DNA of 64,000 nucleotides from Bog-473 sp963725895. GTDB lineage: Bacteria > Actinomycetota > Acidimicrobiia > Acidimicrobiales > RAAP-2. The notes below the pieces were generated by a model. It was not told the origin of the DNA and made no database searches. It worked only from the letters and a program-made list of their open reading frames with translations. The position numbers and the translations under genes were made by a program. The stretch is from assembly GCA_963725895.1 (NCBI GenBank), contig CAVSAJ010000001.1:2604001-2668000 (forward strand). The letters are read 5' to 3'. Positions 48,885-57,466 of this stretch are shown here, piece by piece (the stretch's first letter is position 1; every line of letters starts with the position of its first letter).

Positions 48885-50228
48885 TCCTGAGCACCAAAGA
48901 CCCAGCGGCGGTTCGGATGCGCTGGGTTGAACCTGCCGAAGTACTGGGCCGACAACCCAGTGCCTCGACTTGTTGCGGTGGCTGCGCTGTGCCCACTTGT
49001 AGGTGTGAGCGCCACAGGTGGGTGTCGAGCGAGGCGAAACGCCTCGGCAAGACACCGACCGCCCGGTAATAGGACGACCACCCCCGAATGATCGGGTTCA
49101 GTCGGCTGGATCACCGCCAGAGCCGTTGGCCCCTCGCAAGGAGCTGCATCTCGGTGGCGAGCCGTTCTCCGGAACCGCATGCAACGGCCGCCTTGGACGG
49201 TGTGATCAGCAGCTTGTCCTTGATGGCGCTGGACGTGGAAGCCCAAGAAGTCGAAGCCCTCGTCGAGGTGGACGATCCTCGTCTTGTCCTCGTTGAAGGC
49301 CAGACCCCTCGGCGCCAACCACGCCGCCAGCTGGGCCTTGACCTCTTCGGCCTCGTCCCGACTGTGGCACAGCGCCACAAGGTCGTCTGCGTAACGCACC
49401 ACCGCTGGAGAGCCCGCCACCGGCTACCCGGCATTGGACACCGGACTTGAGGTAACGGACGCCGGCGGCCTCTTCCATCCCGTGCAAGGCCACGTTCAAC
49501 AGCAACGGGGAGATCGACCCCACCTTGGGGGGTTCCCTCCTCGGTTGGAGCGAAGCGACCGTCTGTCGATGACCCCGCTTTGAGCCAACGCTCGATGAGC
49601 CCCTTCGCAGGGAAACCGCCGAGAGCACCGAGAAGATGGGAGTGGTCGATGCGGTCGAACGCCGCTGCCAGATCAGCGTCGAGCACCCACAGCCGCCGTG
49701 CGGACTTTGCCACATGACGGTGTTGTAGATGGACTCGATCGCATCATGGCAGCCACGGCCCGGGCGGAAGCCATAGGACTTCGGCTCGAACCGTGCCTCC
49801 CACTCGGGCTCCAAGGCGTTGAGGACCTGGGCTTGTAACGCCCGATCGACGATCACGGGAATCCCGAGCGGGCGCTGCTTGCCGTTTGCCTTGGCGTATG
49901 TACACCCGCTTGACGGCCTTGGCTTCGAAGGGCCCGGTGCGGTGTTGGACCGAGTGGGCCAAGGAGGCCTTGCCCGGCGCAGTCACCACCACCTGCCGTC
50001 GATGCCGGCCGTGTGGCGGCCAGCATTGCGCTCGGTCACCCGCCGCACGCTCAGAAGCGCATTGGCACGAGAACGGAGCATCAGCTTCTGCAGATTGCGG
50101 ACCCTTGCGAGGTCCCCTGCCTGTGACGCCGTGAAGATACGCTGGCGTAGACGCCCTACGTCGTCTTCGACCTGCCGCCAATCCACCGACAGCCAGTCGA
50201 GATCGTCGCCCTTAGGTCCGTTCACCAC
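48885..50228 (-). pseudogene. Group II intron reverse transcriptase/maturase, multiple frameshifts
   Basis: Fragments in changing frames read in family order: RLRQRIFTASQAGDLARVRN and LSVRRVTERNAGRHTAGIDG (N terminus, 50228-49990), EAKAVKRVYI, then IVDRALQAQVLNALEPEWEA and YGFRPGRGCHDAI, LWVLDADLAAAFDRIDHSHL, EEGTPQGG, ISPLLLNVALHGME, the active site VVRYADDLVALC, LAFNEDKTRIVHLDEGFDFL, and the maturase end TYKWAQRSHRNKSRHWVVG. At least six frame changes are needed, so no working protein is made. Strongly decayed compared with its neighbours. Confidence 0.8.
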
Positions 50229-50781
50229 GGCGCTGCCGTGGCGTCCAACTGTCCCTCGGTGCTGGCCCTCTTGTCATCGTCTCCTCACAGGTCCACCTGA
50301 CCACGTCAGCACCCTTTGGGGTCCGGGAATGTGCCCGTATCCGGCCAGTTATGCGAGACGACCGGCGGAGGGGCCAGCCGTGATGTCTCGCTTTCCTGTT
50401 GTCTTTCGGCCACCGGCATTCGCTTCTTGGTCATCCTTTGTCCGCTGGGGAGTTGGGCCTTCCTTGCGGTCGGCTTACCGGGTCTGTTGCCAGGGACCGG
50501 ACCCCAACGGAGTTGTCACGTTTCGCACGCATGAGACACGACCGGGGAGGGTGCCCTCTATACCCCGGGGACTGCGGTGCCCTCACGGCCGGCACGGGAT
50601 CGCCGACCGCCACATGCCGCTTCGCAACGGCAAGTCCCTAAACCCCGGGCCAGCAATCCACCAACCGGGGCTTCGTCTTACGAGGCATCACTGAGGGTTC
50701 ACTGCATTCACCCGTCCGGCCTTCCCCTCGCCTGTGGTCCCCGGATGGAACGGGAGCCCTTGGGCTTCTCCCCGAGCACAC
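48885..50781 (-). mobile_element. Decayed, 3'-truncated group II intron in rep
   Basis: The intron begins at about 50781 with GTGTGCTCGG, close to the GUGYG start of group II introns, directly after rep codons for EGMQL. About 550 bases of presumed ribozyme domains I-III precede the reverse transcriptase remnants. The intron-encoded protein runs to its last domain (YFGRFNPAHPNRRWVFG) and then joins rep sequence (VCRGDGC) with no room for domains V and VI, so the 3' end is deleted. Confidence 0.65.
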
Positions 50782-51199
50782 AGCTGCATCCCTTCCATGT
50801 CCACGAAGAGGTCGAGGCGCGCGACGCTCAAGACCAGTCCTTCAATGAACGGTCGCACCAGCTCCGCGAAATGTCGCACCGTTTCCTCTGGCCCGACCGC
50901 ATGGAGGAACTCGGCCCGGGGCTGAATGCGCACCGAGGGCAGCCGTCGGCTGGAGGTGAAGCCGATCCGCCCCGTCTCGTGGTCGAGGCAGTAGCGGTAC
51001 TTGCCCCAGCCGTGTGGAGCCAGACCCATAGTCAGGGGGCCCAGTTCGAAGGGGACGGGCACCGACGCCCGGTCGGCGAACATGCGCTCCTCTTCCAGCT
51101 GGGTGAGAAGGCCCTTGGAGAGGTCTCCGTGACCCGAGAGGTAGAGGGCGTCGACGCCAGATGCGAGCTCACGGAGGACTGGCCCTTCCCCGTGTACGG

Positions 51200-51225
51200 G
51201 TTGTACATGCATATTTGCGACTATT
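51200..51225. promoter_or_regulatory. Operator-like element at the rep start
   Basis: On the minus strand TAGTCGCAAATATGCATGTACA overlaps the rep start at 51208. Its AGTCGCA-TATGC core resembles the palindrome before the neighbouring gene at 51704-51719, suggesting one repressor controls both. Confidence 0.4.
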
Positions 51226-51263
51226 GGAGCAGAGGGATGTGACAAAGGACGCATGGCGGCTCC

Positions 51264-51698
51264 TCAGTCGGGGTCCGGGCCCAGGGGGTGCTGCAGGAAG
51301 TCTTCGAGTTCGTCGGTCCAGGCCCGCCGCAGGTCGAGCTTGATCCACTCGAAGCGGTACTCGTCGGGGTGGGTCCCGAAGCGTGCCCGGAACCGGCGGA
51401 CCTTGCGATAGATGGTGGCCCGGTGCCAGCCGCCCGACTCGAGGCCGGCGAAGCCTCCGGCCTTGTGCCAGGCAACCCAGAAACCGATGAGCTCGGCATC
51501 CTCGACGACCGTACGGGCAGCGTCATCACGGATGTGGGCTGGGAAATCCTCGATGGAAGAGATGGTGGCCGCCTCGGCGGCCTCAGCCCGCACGTTGTCC
51601 GGCACTGACTTCCAAAAGCCAGCGTGGCGGCCGTAGGCGATACACCGCCCTTCGGGGCTCTCGCTGGGGTCGGATCGGTAGTCGGGGGCGTCGGTCAT
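51264..51698 (-). CDS. Small element protein upstream of rep, probable HTH regulator
   Basis: The 144-residue protein starts MTDAPDYRSDPSESPEGRC. Its C-terminal half (GWHRATIYRKVRRFRARFG, HPDEYRFEWIKLDLRRAW) looks like a helix-turn-helix followed by a helical tail. Proteins of this form occur before rep in actinobacterial integrative elements, but I cannot name the family. A perfect inverted repeat lies at its own promoter, so autoregulation is plausible. Confidence 0.65.
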   Translation of the reverse strand: MTDAPDYRSDPSESPEGRCIAYGRHAGFWKSVPDNVRAEAAEAATISSIEDFPAHIRDDAARTVVEDAELIGFWVAWHKAGGFAGLESGGWHRATIYRKVRRFRARFGTHPDEYRFEWIKLDLRRAWTDELEDFLQHPLGPDPD

Positions 51699-51703
51699 AT
51701 GGG

Positions 51704-51719
51704 GTCGCAAGTATGCGAC
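51704..51719. promoter_or_regulatory. Perfect inverted repeat at the promoter of the 51698 gene
   Basis: GTCGCA-AGTA-TGCGAC is a perfect 6-4-6 palindrome six bases before the ATG at 51698. It overlaps a CATACT -10-like hexamer on the minus strand, so a bound protein would block transcription. Confidence 0.55.
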
Positions 51720-51829
51720 TGTACATGGAGGCTGTCAAGGCCCTTCTTCAAAAGTTTCCGTGATCCCCGATCTCGGCCAAAGCAGGGCGGTTGTACCGTC
51801 TTCTTGAACGACAGAAAGCGCTGGTCCCG

Positions 51830-52051
51830 ATGGGAATCACGGCAAACGAGGCCCGGAAGAACCTCTTGACCCTGATTGAGCTGGTGAACGACGACCGCCA
51901 GCCGATCGAGATCACCTCCAAGGGAGGAGACGCCGTGCTCATGTCGAGGGCGGACTACCTGGCCCTCGAGGAGACGGCCCATCTCCTTCGTTCGCCGGCG
52001 AACGCCCGTCGTTTGCTCGAGAGCCTGGAGCAGGCCCGCCGCTGTCCATGA
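51830..52051 (+). CDS. Phd/YefM-type antitoxin, orphan
   Basis: The 73-residue protein starts at ATG 51830 (MGITANEARKNLLTLIELVN) and contains IEITSKGGDAVLMSRADYLALEET, the Phd/YefM fold. The C-terminal toxin-binding segment is present (LLRSPANARRLLESLEQA). A Txe/YoeB toxin normally follows directly; here the next gene belongs to a different toxin-antitoxin type, so the antitoxin appears to have lost its partner. Confidence 0.82.
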   Translation: MGITANEARKNLLTLIELVNDDRQPIEITSKGGDAVLMSRADYLALEETAHLLRSPANARRLLESLEQARRCP

Positions 52052-52069
52052 CGGAGCCTCCCAGGTGAC

Positions 52070-52075
52070 TACACT
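52070..52075 (+). promoter_or_regulatory. -10 element before the toxin-antitoxin pair
   Basis: TACACT lies six bases before the ATG at 52082 within ACTACACTGTAGT, a short palindrome that could be the antitoxin operator. Confidence 0.45.
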
Positions 52076-52081
52076 GTAGTC

Positions 52082-52507
52082 ATGGTGACTCCCGTATCCA
52101 TCCGCTTCCGCCGGGCCGAGGTGGCCGACCGGCTCAAGGCCGAGGCCGGAGCTCGCAATGTCTCGACTTCGGCCCTGGCCGAGGAGCTCATCGAGGAGGG
52201 TCTGCGCCTACGGCGCCACCCGATGATCGTCTTCCGTGACGGTGCGTCTGGCCGTCGGGCCGGGATCATCGGCGGACCGGACGTCTGGGAGGTGGTCAGC
52301 GGGGTCGTTGGCGGGGACGTCCCCCCCGAGGACCGCATCGGCCGTGCGGCCGAGCACCTGGGCCTGTCCCACCAGCAGATCGATGCCGTGTTGGACTACT
52401 ACGCCGACTTCACCACCGAGATCGACGAAGAGATCGCCGACAACGTCGCCGCTGCCGACGAACTCGAGGCGGCGTGGCGACGGCGCCAGGGCCTTTTGGC
52501 GGGGTGA
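52082..52507 (+). CDS. Antitoxin with DUF433-like domain
   Basis: The 141-residue protein has an N-terminal ribbon-helix-helix-like part (VSIRFRRAEVADRLKAEAGA, TSALAEELIEEGL) and a C-terminal DUF433-like winged helix (GPDVWEVVSGVVGGDVPPED, LGLSHQQIDAVLDYYADF). The stop overlaps the toxin start by four bases (GTGA). The antitoxin should bind both its promoter and the DUF5615 toxin. Confidence 0.78.
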   Translation: MVTPVSIRFRRAEVADRLKAEAGARNVSTSALAEELIEEGLRLRRHPMIVFRDGASGRRAGIIGGPDVWEVVSGVVGGDVPPEDRIGRAAEHLGLSHQQIDAVLDYYADFTTEIDEEIADNVAAADELEAAWRRRQGLLAG

Positions 52508-52863
52508 AGCTACTGCTCGACGTCCATCACTCCCGCCTCGCGGCACAACGGCTCATCGCTGCCGGGTACGACGTGGTGGCTGCGGCTGACCTCCCCGACT
52601 TGGCGACCCTGTCGGACGAGGAGCTGCTACGCCGTGCCAGCGCCGAGGAAAGAGCGATCGTCACCGAGAACGCCAAGGACTTCGACCGCATCGTGCGGTC
52701 CTGGGTGGCGATAGGTGAACACCACGCCGGAGTGGTCTTCACGTCGCCCCGACGCTTTCACCGTGGTGGTGTCGCCTACCCGGAGAACCTCATCGCTTCG
52801 CTGGCACGGTTGTTGGAGTCACAACCTGACACCGAACACGATTGGGTGCACTGGCTCCAGTGA
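52504..52863 (+). CDS. DUF5615/PIN-like toxin
   Basis: The 119-residue protein starts at GTG with KLLLDVHHS, the PIN-like first acidic motif (usually LLDEHLS), then LATLSDEELLRRASAEERAI and the second motif VTENAKDFDRI. This matches the DUF5615 group of PIN-related proteins found with DUF433 antitoxins. Expected activity is metal-dependent RNA cleavage; the HH in place of EH may alter it. Confidence 0.78.
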   Translation: MKLLLDVHHSRLAAQRLIAAGYDVVAAADLPDLATLSDEELLRRASAEERAIVTENAKDFDRIVRSWVAIGEHHAGVVFTSPRRFHRGGVAYPENLIASLARLLESQPDTEHDWVHWLQ

Positions 52864-53324
52864 CACATTGGCTCATATGTATTTTGCGGGTGCTGTGTTA
52901 CAGGGCACGCACCCGCTCAAGAGTGGCCCAACTGCGCATCCAGGCCGGCCGCTGGGCGCCCGGCCAACTCCATTGTGGGACGTCGAGTGGAGTCACGGCG
53001 CAGCCGTCAAGGGCCGCTCCGCTGGCCTTCGGCCTCCCTTGACCGCTGCTGCTCGTCGGTGCTTGCTGCATGAAGCACGGCCGTACGAAACGGCGTATAA
53101 CACCGACCCCAGGCCGGCGTACAGGGGCAGTCCCAGCGGTGATGACGCGTCGCGTTTTGGGGCACGTTCACACGAAGGTGAGCGGGATGGTCCCGGCCAC
53201 GCTGATCGCCGCTCTAGATCTGGCCGGCACATCCCCGAACCGGAGATGCCTGCGGGACGGGTCTGGCTGTGCTCCCGAACACTTCCGTAAGCTGTACGGA
53301 AATGAGCCAGCCGATTCAGACGCT
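52864..53324. other. Intergenic stretch before the P450
   Basis: No convincing gene. It holds a hairpin at 53006-53043 (GTCAAGGG pairing with CCCTTGAC), a copy of the dispersed element core CCGGCGTACAGGG near 53114-53126, and a TAAGCT -10-like hexamer at 53288-53293. Confidence 0.4.
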
Positions 53325-54560
53325 GTGACCACTGTGGATCCGCTGTTCGATCCTGCGGTGATCGAGAAGCCCTACGAGTACTACGCCGAGCTCCGGAACC
53401 TCGATCCTGTTCACGAAGTCCCCGGGACTGGGACGTACCTCGTTTCGCGCCTGAGTCTCATCCAGGAGGTGATCGCCGATCCGGAGACGTACTCGAGCGA
53501 CACCATCAAGTTTCTCCACGTCGGTCGCAATGGCAGTGCCGAGCTGTGGTCGGCCAGTAGCGAGATGGTGCAAGACCTAGATGTTCCGATGGTGCTTGCC
53601 ACCGCCGACCCACCGGCTCACGGTCGCCAACGCAAGGTGCTGAGCCGGCTGTTCACCAAAAGCTCCATCGAAGCGAGAGAAACCGAGGTCCGGGCACTCG
53701 TCGACGAACTCCTTGATCCCTACCTGGGGATCGGTGCGATGGAGTGGATGAGCCAGGCCGCAATCCCTCTGCCCGCCGTGGTGCTGTCGCGCCTGTTCGG
53801 TCTGCCCGACGAGGCAGCCGAGTTTGTCCGAGACTTCGGTTATGCGTCCGGCGAGCAGATCAGTGGGTTCGCATCTGAAGAACGATGCCGTGAGATCCAA
53901 GAGATCATCGGCGACCTGGGCCCAATCGCTGATGCCTACGGTCAGGCACGCGCCGCAGCACATCCCGATCAGAACACCGTGATCGGAGTGTGCGCGGACG
54001 CGGTGAGCTCCGGTGAGTTGAATGATCTGGAGGCCTTCGTCATCCTCTTGCTCTTGGTGTCGGCGGGCAGCGAATCGACGACCAGCCTCATTGGGACCGG
54101 CGTCTCGATCCTGGCCAGAGACCAAGCCCTTCAGCAGCGGCTCAGAGCGAATCCTGAGCTGATGGAGACGTTCGTTGAGGAGGCCTGTCGGATCGACCCT
54201 CCCTTTCGGGGCCACTACCGCCGGGTGACCCGGCACACACAACTCGCCGGCGTCAGACTCCCTGCCGAGGCTCGCTTGGTACTGCTGTGGCCCGCGGCGA
54301 ACCACGATGCGTCCGCCTTCGAGAACCCGGACGCGATCGACGTGGAACGCGACACCCCACGCCGCCACCTCGGCTTCGGATGGGGCATTCACCTCTGCCT
54401 CGGAGCTCCGCTCGCGCGGCTCGAGGCGAGAGTGGCCTTCGAGCAGCTCCTCGCTCGGACATCTCGGTTTGAGCTCGATATGCCGGCGGAGAACCTGCAC
54501 CACCACAAGAGCCTCTTGGTTCGCCGCCTGATAGAGCTACCACTACGTCTCACGCTGTAG
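53325..54560 (+). CDS. Cytochrome P450
   Basis: The 411-residue protein has all P450 landmarks: I-helix SAGSESTTSL, the K-helix E-x-x-R in EEACRIDPPFRG, PERF-like region (NPDAIDVERDTPRRHLGFG), and the haem loop FGWGIHLCLGAPLARLE with its thiolate cysteine. GTG at 53325 is the chosen start (VTTVDPLFDPAVIEKPYEYY), which fits family length; the longer frame upstream has no such similarity. No ferredoxin or reductase gene lies beside it, so it must draw electrons from elsewhere. Substrate is unknown. Confidence 0.92.
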   Translation: MTTVDPLFDPAVIEKPYEYYAELRNLDPVHEVPGTGTYLVSRLSLIQEVIADPETYSSDTIKFLHVGRNGSAELWSASSEMVQDLDVPMVLATADPPAHGRQRKVLSRLFTKSSIEARETEVRALVDELLDPYLGIGAMEWMSQAAIPLPAVVLSRLFGLPDEAAEFVRDFGYASGEQISGFASEERCREIQEIIGDLGPIADAYGQARAAAHPDQNTVIGVCADAVSSGELNDLEAFVILLLLVSAGSESTTSLIGTGVSILARDQALQQRLRANPELMETFVEEACRIDPPFRGHYRRVTRHTQLAGVRLPAEARLVLLWPAANHDASAFENPDAIDVERDTPRRHLGFGWGIHLCLGAPLARLEARVAFEQLLARTSRFELDMPAENLHHHKSLLVRRLIELPLRLTL

Positions 54561-54714
54561 GGCCGACACGTCGGGTACTCACGATGGGCGTCGATCACAA
54601 GAGCCACCCAGGCTTCGCTCGGCTTGCGTTGGGGTAGCCCATAACGCGCGCCGGACCATGTGCCCTTGGGTAGCCCCGAAGTCCCGGAGTGCCGCACCTA
54701 CCCGGCGATCGGGG

Positions 54715-54987
54715 TCACCCGGTGGCGGTTTGACGGCGGGTCAACCGGCTACGCCGAATCCGGGAAACAACCCAGCTCGCAGCGAGGAACACAAGGTTCG
54801 CGGCGAGACCCAACCAAACCACCACTGTGATCGCAACTGCGCGAGTGCTGGTCGCGTAATAGGGCCAGGTTACGACGAGTCCCAGATAGACCAGAAAGCT
54901 GATGTTCAGCAAGGCGAGGAGGGTCCAAAACAGGTATCTCGGCCAACGAGCGTTAGGCAATGACCCATCCCGAAGTTCGTCCACCAT
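54715..54987 (-). CDS. Small two-TM membrane protein
   Basis: The 90-residue protein has two clear membrane segments (FWTLLALLNISFLVYLGLVV and AVAITVVVWLGLAANLVFLA) and a basic C terminus. It has no recognised family. A copy of the dispersed repeat overlaps its stop codon. Confidence 0.6.
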   Translation of the reverse strand: MVDELRDGSLPNARWPRYLFWTLLALLNISFLVYLGLVVTWPYYATSTRAVAITVVVWLGLAANLVFLAASWVVSRIRRSRLTRRQTATG

Positions 54988-55040
54988 CGTTCAAGTATCG
55001 ATTTGGAGTGGAGCCACGTTGAGCGACTCTGCCCTGCCCC

Positions 55041-55087
55041 CAGGGTGCCGCAGGGTGACACCCCAGCCCGGCGGACGGGGTCAGGTG
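55041..55087. repeat. Dispersed GC-rich element, copy between two small genes
   Basis: The copy reads GGTGCCGCAGGGTGACACCC followed by CAGCCCGGCGGACGGGGTCA. It matches the copy at 61178-61226 over about 40 bases with few differences. Shorter or more divergent copies with the CCCGGCG core lie near 54701, 56088-56110, 56748-56774, 57448, 57897 and 61519. Confidence 0.6.
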
Positions 55088-55353
55088 GAGCAAGCGGTCC
55101 GGGCTTCACCAAAGTCCCCGAGACGGCGGCGGCGATAGAACACGATCTGTTGCACGACCGCAGAAGCAAGCAAGACTGCGCCGATCGCGACGCACACAGC
55201 GTTGTGCCGAGTCCAGATGCCGGTGACCAATAGAACTCCGGCGCCACTCGCGCAAAAGGCTATGAGGAACACTCTGATGCGCTCCCCTGGCTGGGTGCGG
55301 GTAAGCACGACTCGTTTCCAGCCAACGGGCTGTTGCACTTCGCCATGATACAA
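55081..55353 (-). CDS. Small two-TM membrane protein
   Basis: The 90-residue protein has an N-terminal basic region, then membrane segments VFLIAFCASGAGVLLVTGI and AVCVAIGAVLLASAVVQQIV. It is unrelated in sequence to the preceding small membrane protein but similar in layout. The dispersed repeat overlaps its stop. Confidence 0.55.
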   Translation of the reverse strand: MYHGEVQQPVGWKRVVLTRTQPGERIRVFLIAFCASGAGVLLVTGIWTRHNAVCVAIGAVLLASAVVQQIVFYRRRRLGDFGEARTACST

Positions 55354-55460
55354 CCGAGTCGAACTGTGAACCTCGGGATTAGGTCGTCGAGATCGACGGT
55401 TAGGCGACTGATCTCGAAGTGGGCCAAAGGTGTCGCCCGTTCCTGATGCGATAGGGATGC

Positions 55461-56078
55461 ATGCCGCTGGTCAGTCGATCTAGCCTCAAGGCATCGTCGC
55501 GAGCAAGAACAGATGAACAAAGGCACCTCAACTACCTCGCCAGCCCCGAGTGGGCGCAGAGCGTTCAAGATGAGCTGTTGCCTTGGGTTGAAGCGGCCGG
55601 TGACCTGGGTGACAACGTCCTAGAGATTGGCCCCGGGCCCGGAATCACCACCGATCTCCTGCGACAGCGGGTACGCGCAGTGACCGCGATTGAACTCGAT
55701 CCCTCCCTTGGCGAACCCTTACGTGAGCGCCTTATCGGCACCAATGTCGAAGTCATTGTTGGCGACGCCGCGCAGACTGGATTGCCAGGAGATCATTTTT
55801 CGACAGCAGCGTGTTTCTCTGTACTTCACCACATGCCATCCGCTGATCAGCAGGACCTACTTTTCGCGGAAGTGCATCGGGTTCTGCGGCCAGGAGGCAT
55901 CTTCGTCGGTCAAGATTCCCTGGACTTAGAAATGATTCGCGTGGGCCATGCGGACGACACATTTACGCCCGTTGATCCCGAGGGTTTAGGAGATCGTCTC
56001 GCCGCGGTGGGTTTCGGAGAAACCAAGACCGACATCCTCGGGTTTCATTTTCGGTTCATCAGTCGTAAACCGAGTTGA
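55461..56078 (+). CDS. Class I SAM-dependent methyltransferase
   Basis: The 205-residue protein has motif I VLEIGPGPGITTDLLRQR, the acidic ribose-binding motif TAIELDPS, motif VIVGDAAQTGLP, and ACFSVLHHMPS, followed by VLRPGGIFVGQDS. These are the SAM-binding steps of the UbiE/ubiquinone-type group. The acceptor is unknown. The true start may be slightly downstream, where HLNYLASPEWAQ begins the conserved sequence. Confidence 0.82.
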   Translation: MPLVSRSSLKASSRARTDEQRHLNYLASPEWAQSVQDELLPWVEAAGDLGDNVLEIGPGPGITTDLLRQRVRAVTAIELDPSLGEPLRERLIGTNVEVIVGDAAQTGLPGDHFSTAACFSVLHHMPSADQQDLLFAEVHRVLRPGGIFVGQDSLDLEMIRVGHADDTFTPVDPEGLGDRLAAVGFGETKTDILGFHFRFISRKPS

Positions 56079-56159
56079 GGAGTGTCACCCTGACCCGGCG
56101 TCCTGGGGCAGCCACGATGGTTGACCCGAAGTTGATCAAGGAGGTGGCATTCTGAGTTG

Positions 56160-56706
56160 GTGAGCGGTCGGCAGACGAAGCGTCGAGCGATTCTTTTTTT
56201 TCCTGGTGGGGTTGCTCACCCTCTTAGCTGCGGCGGCTATCTTTGTCGGGCTACGAGAACAGTCGACTTCCAGTTCCAGCACGCTGATAGCGGAGGAACA
56301 GTGCGGTGTGCTGACCGCAAGCGAAGCCGAGCAACTGCTCGGGGGACCCGTTGGACTTGCTCCCTCTCCCGCTCATGACCCGGCAGAATGCGAATATCAG
56401 AGCGCCGTCGATGATGCACGGGTTGGGGTATCGAACTTCAGCGCCCGTTCCGAAGTGAGTTTCTTTGCTTCAGCCATCGCTCGACGGGCGAAGGTGTGCG
56501 GTTTCGTCGGATCTGAACAATGCACTCCCCCGAATGAGCAGTACACGACGAGGGAAGGTTCAGTCGTGCTGCTGATCCTGTTCCATAATGCGGCTTCGGC
56601 CATCACAGTGCGAAACGGTCACGTTCTCTGGGCAAGAGCGTCGGGATTGAAGAACTCAAACTCGGTGGCGCTCAGCGCGCTCGGAGTGGCGCTGTCGCAT
56701 TTGTGA
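56160..56706 (+). pseudogene. Membrane-anchored exported protein, frameshifted at a T8 run
   Basis: GTG at 56160, preceded by AAGGAGG, opens VSGRQTKRRAILFF. The hydrophobic segment then continues one frame over as VGLLTLLAAAAIFVGL, and the protein runs to 56706 with a cysteine-bearing exported domain (EEQCGVLTASEAEQLLGGP, AECEY, VCGF, QCTPP). The joint is a run of eight T at 56193-56200; seven T would give one ~181-residue protein with an N-terminal anchor. The sequence CGVLTASEAEQLLG is typical of DUF3558-like actinobacterial exported proteins. A homopolymer error or phase switching could both explain it. Confidence 0.6.
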
Positions 56707-56848
56707 GGCCAAGAGCGCTCCACCTGAGCGTTGAACGATCGCACCCCTACCCGGCGGACCGGGACACCCTCAGGACGGATGAAGAACCGCATTCTCGATT
56801 GTTCCCGCGTCCCCCAGGTCCTTCGATCGATGCGCTATTACCTACGGC

Positions 56849-57388
56849 GTGGCGAGCCCGTTTGTGCAGAGCATGGCTAGCAACTTCGAGGAAGCGCTCC
56901 GGCTGATGGAGGCAGCGCTCACCGATTGCCCTGATGAGCTGTGGGAGACGGACCTGTGGCCGGACGAGGCGCCGACAGGTCCGACGCCGCAAGGAGGACT
57001 GCACGGCTCGGCCCCCTGGTTTCTGGCCTACCACGCGCTCCTGACTCTCGACTACGACCTCACCGCCGAGTTCGAGTCGTGGGAGCCGCCACAACCCTTT
57101 GACGAGAACACCTATGCCTTTCCCAACCGCATATTCACTAAGGCCGAACTTCTCGATTATGTCGACTACTGCCGCTCAAGGGTGCGCCGAACGCTCGATG
57201 CGCTAACCGAGGACGCGGCAGCTCGGCCACTCCCCGCTAGCCATCGATACCACGGCATGCTCTACGGAGTGACTGTCGGCAGCATTCCGTTGCACGTCGT
57301 CGAGCACGCCTCCCAGATCCGTCAGTTCCTCACTACCGCCGGAATCAGAGTGCAACCGATGCCGGGCGATCGCGGGTACGCGGTGTGA
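56849..57388 (+). CDS. DinB-superfamily protein
   Basis: The 179-residue four-helix protein has a conserved histidine in LAYHALLTLDYDL and an H-x3-H arrangement in PLHVVEHASQIRQFL, the metal-binding pattern of the DinB/YfiT fold. Many members are thiol- or damage-related enzymes, and function here is unknown. The start is GTG 56849 or ATG 56873. Confidence 0.78.
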   Translation: MASPFVQSMASNFEEALRLMEAALTDCPDELWETDLWPDEAPTGPTPQGGLHGSAPWFLAYHALLTLDYDLTAEFESWEPPQPFDENTYAFPNRIFTKAELLDYVDYCRSRVRRTLDALTEDAAARPLPASHRYHGMLYGVTVGSIPLHVVEHASQIRQFLTTAGIRVQPMPGDRGYAV

Positions 57389-57466
57389 CCTGAAGTTGAT
57401 CGGGGCGTGTTTCCACGCCGCAGAGAGCTATGGCGGGTGCGCTCAGGTCCGGCGTACAGGGATGCC

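Larger units (their letters stand above)
48247..51208 (-). pseudogene. rep: Plasmid-type replication initiator, split by a group II intron and a frameshift
   Basis: The 5' exon (51208 down to about 50782) encodes MHVQPVHGEGPVLRE, DALYLSGHGDLSKGLL and ARLDLFVDMEGMQL. The 3' exon (about 48885 to 48247) continues with FVCRGDGCTTYENANTVTGF, RISARLYDKTAEMALKSTDW, WRIEFEVGRPALSDLELF and, after a frame change near 48490, TELRFIRERKRATLLRNLMP and ITFAERVQRRRAERG. Joined, they give a typical replication-initiation protein of actinobacterial elements (YDKT and WRIEFE motifs). The intron between them is decayed and lacks its 3' end, so splicing cannot be expected and Rep is presumably inactive. Confidence 0.7.
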
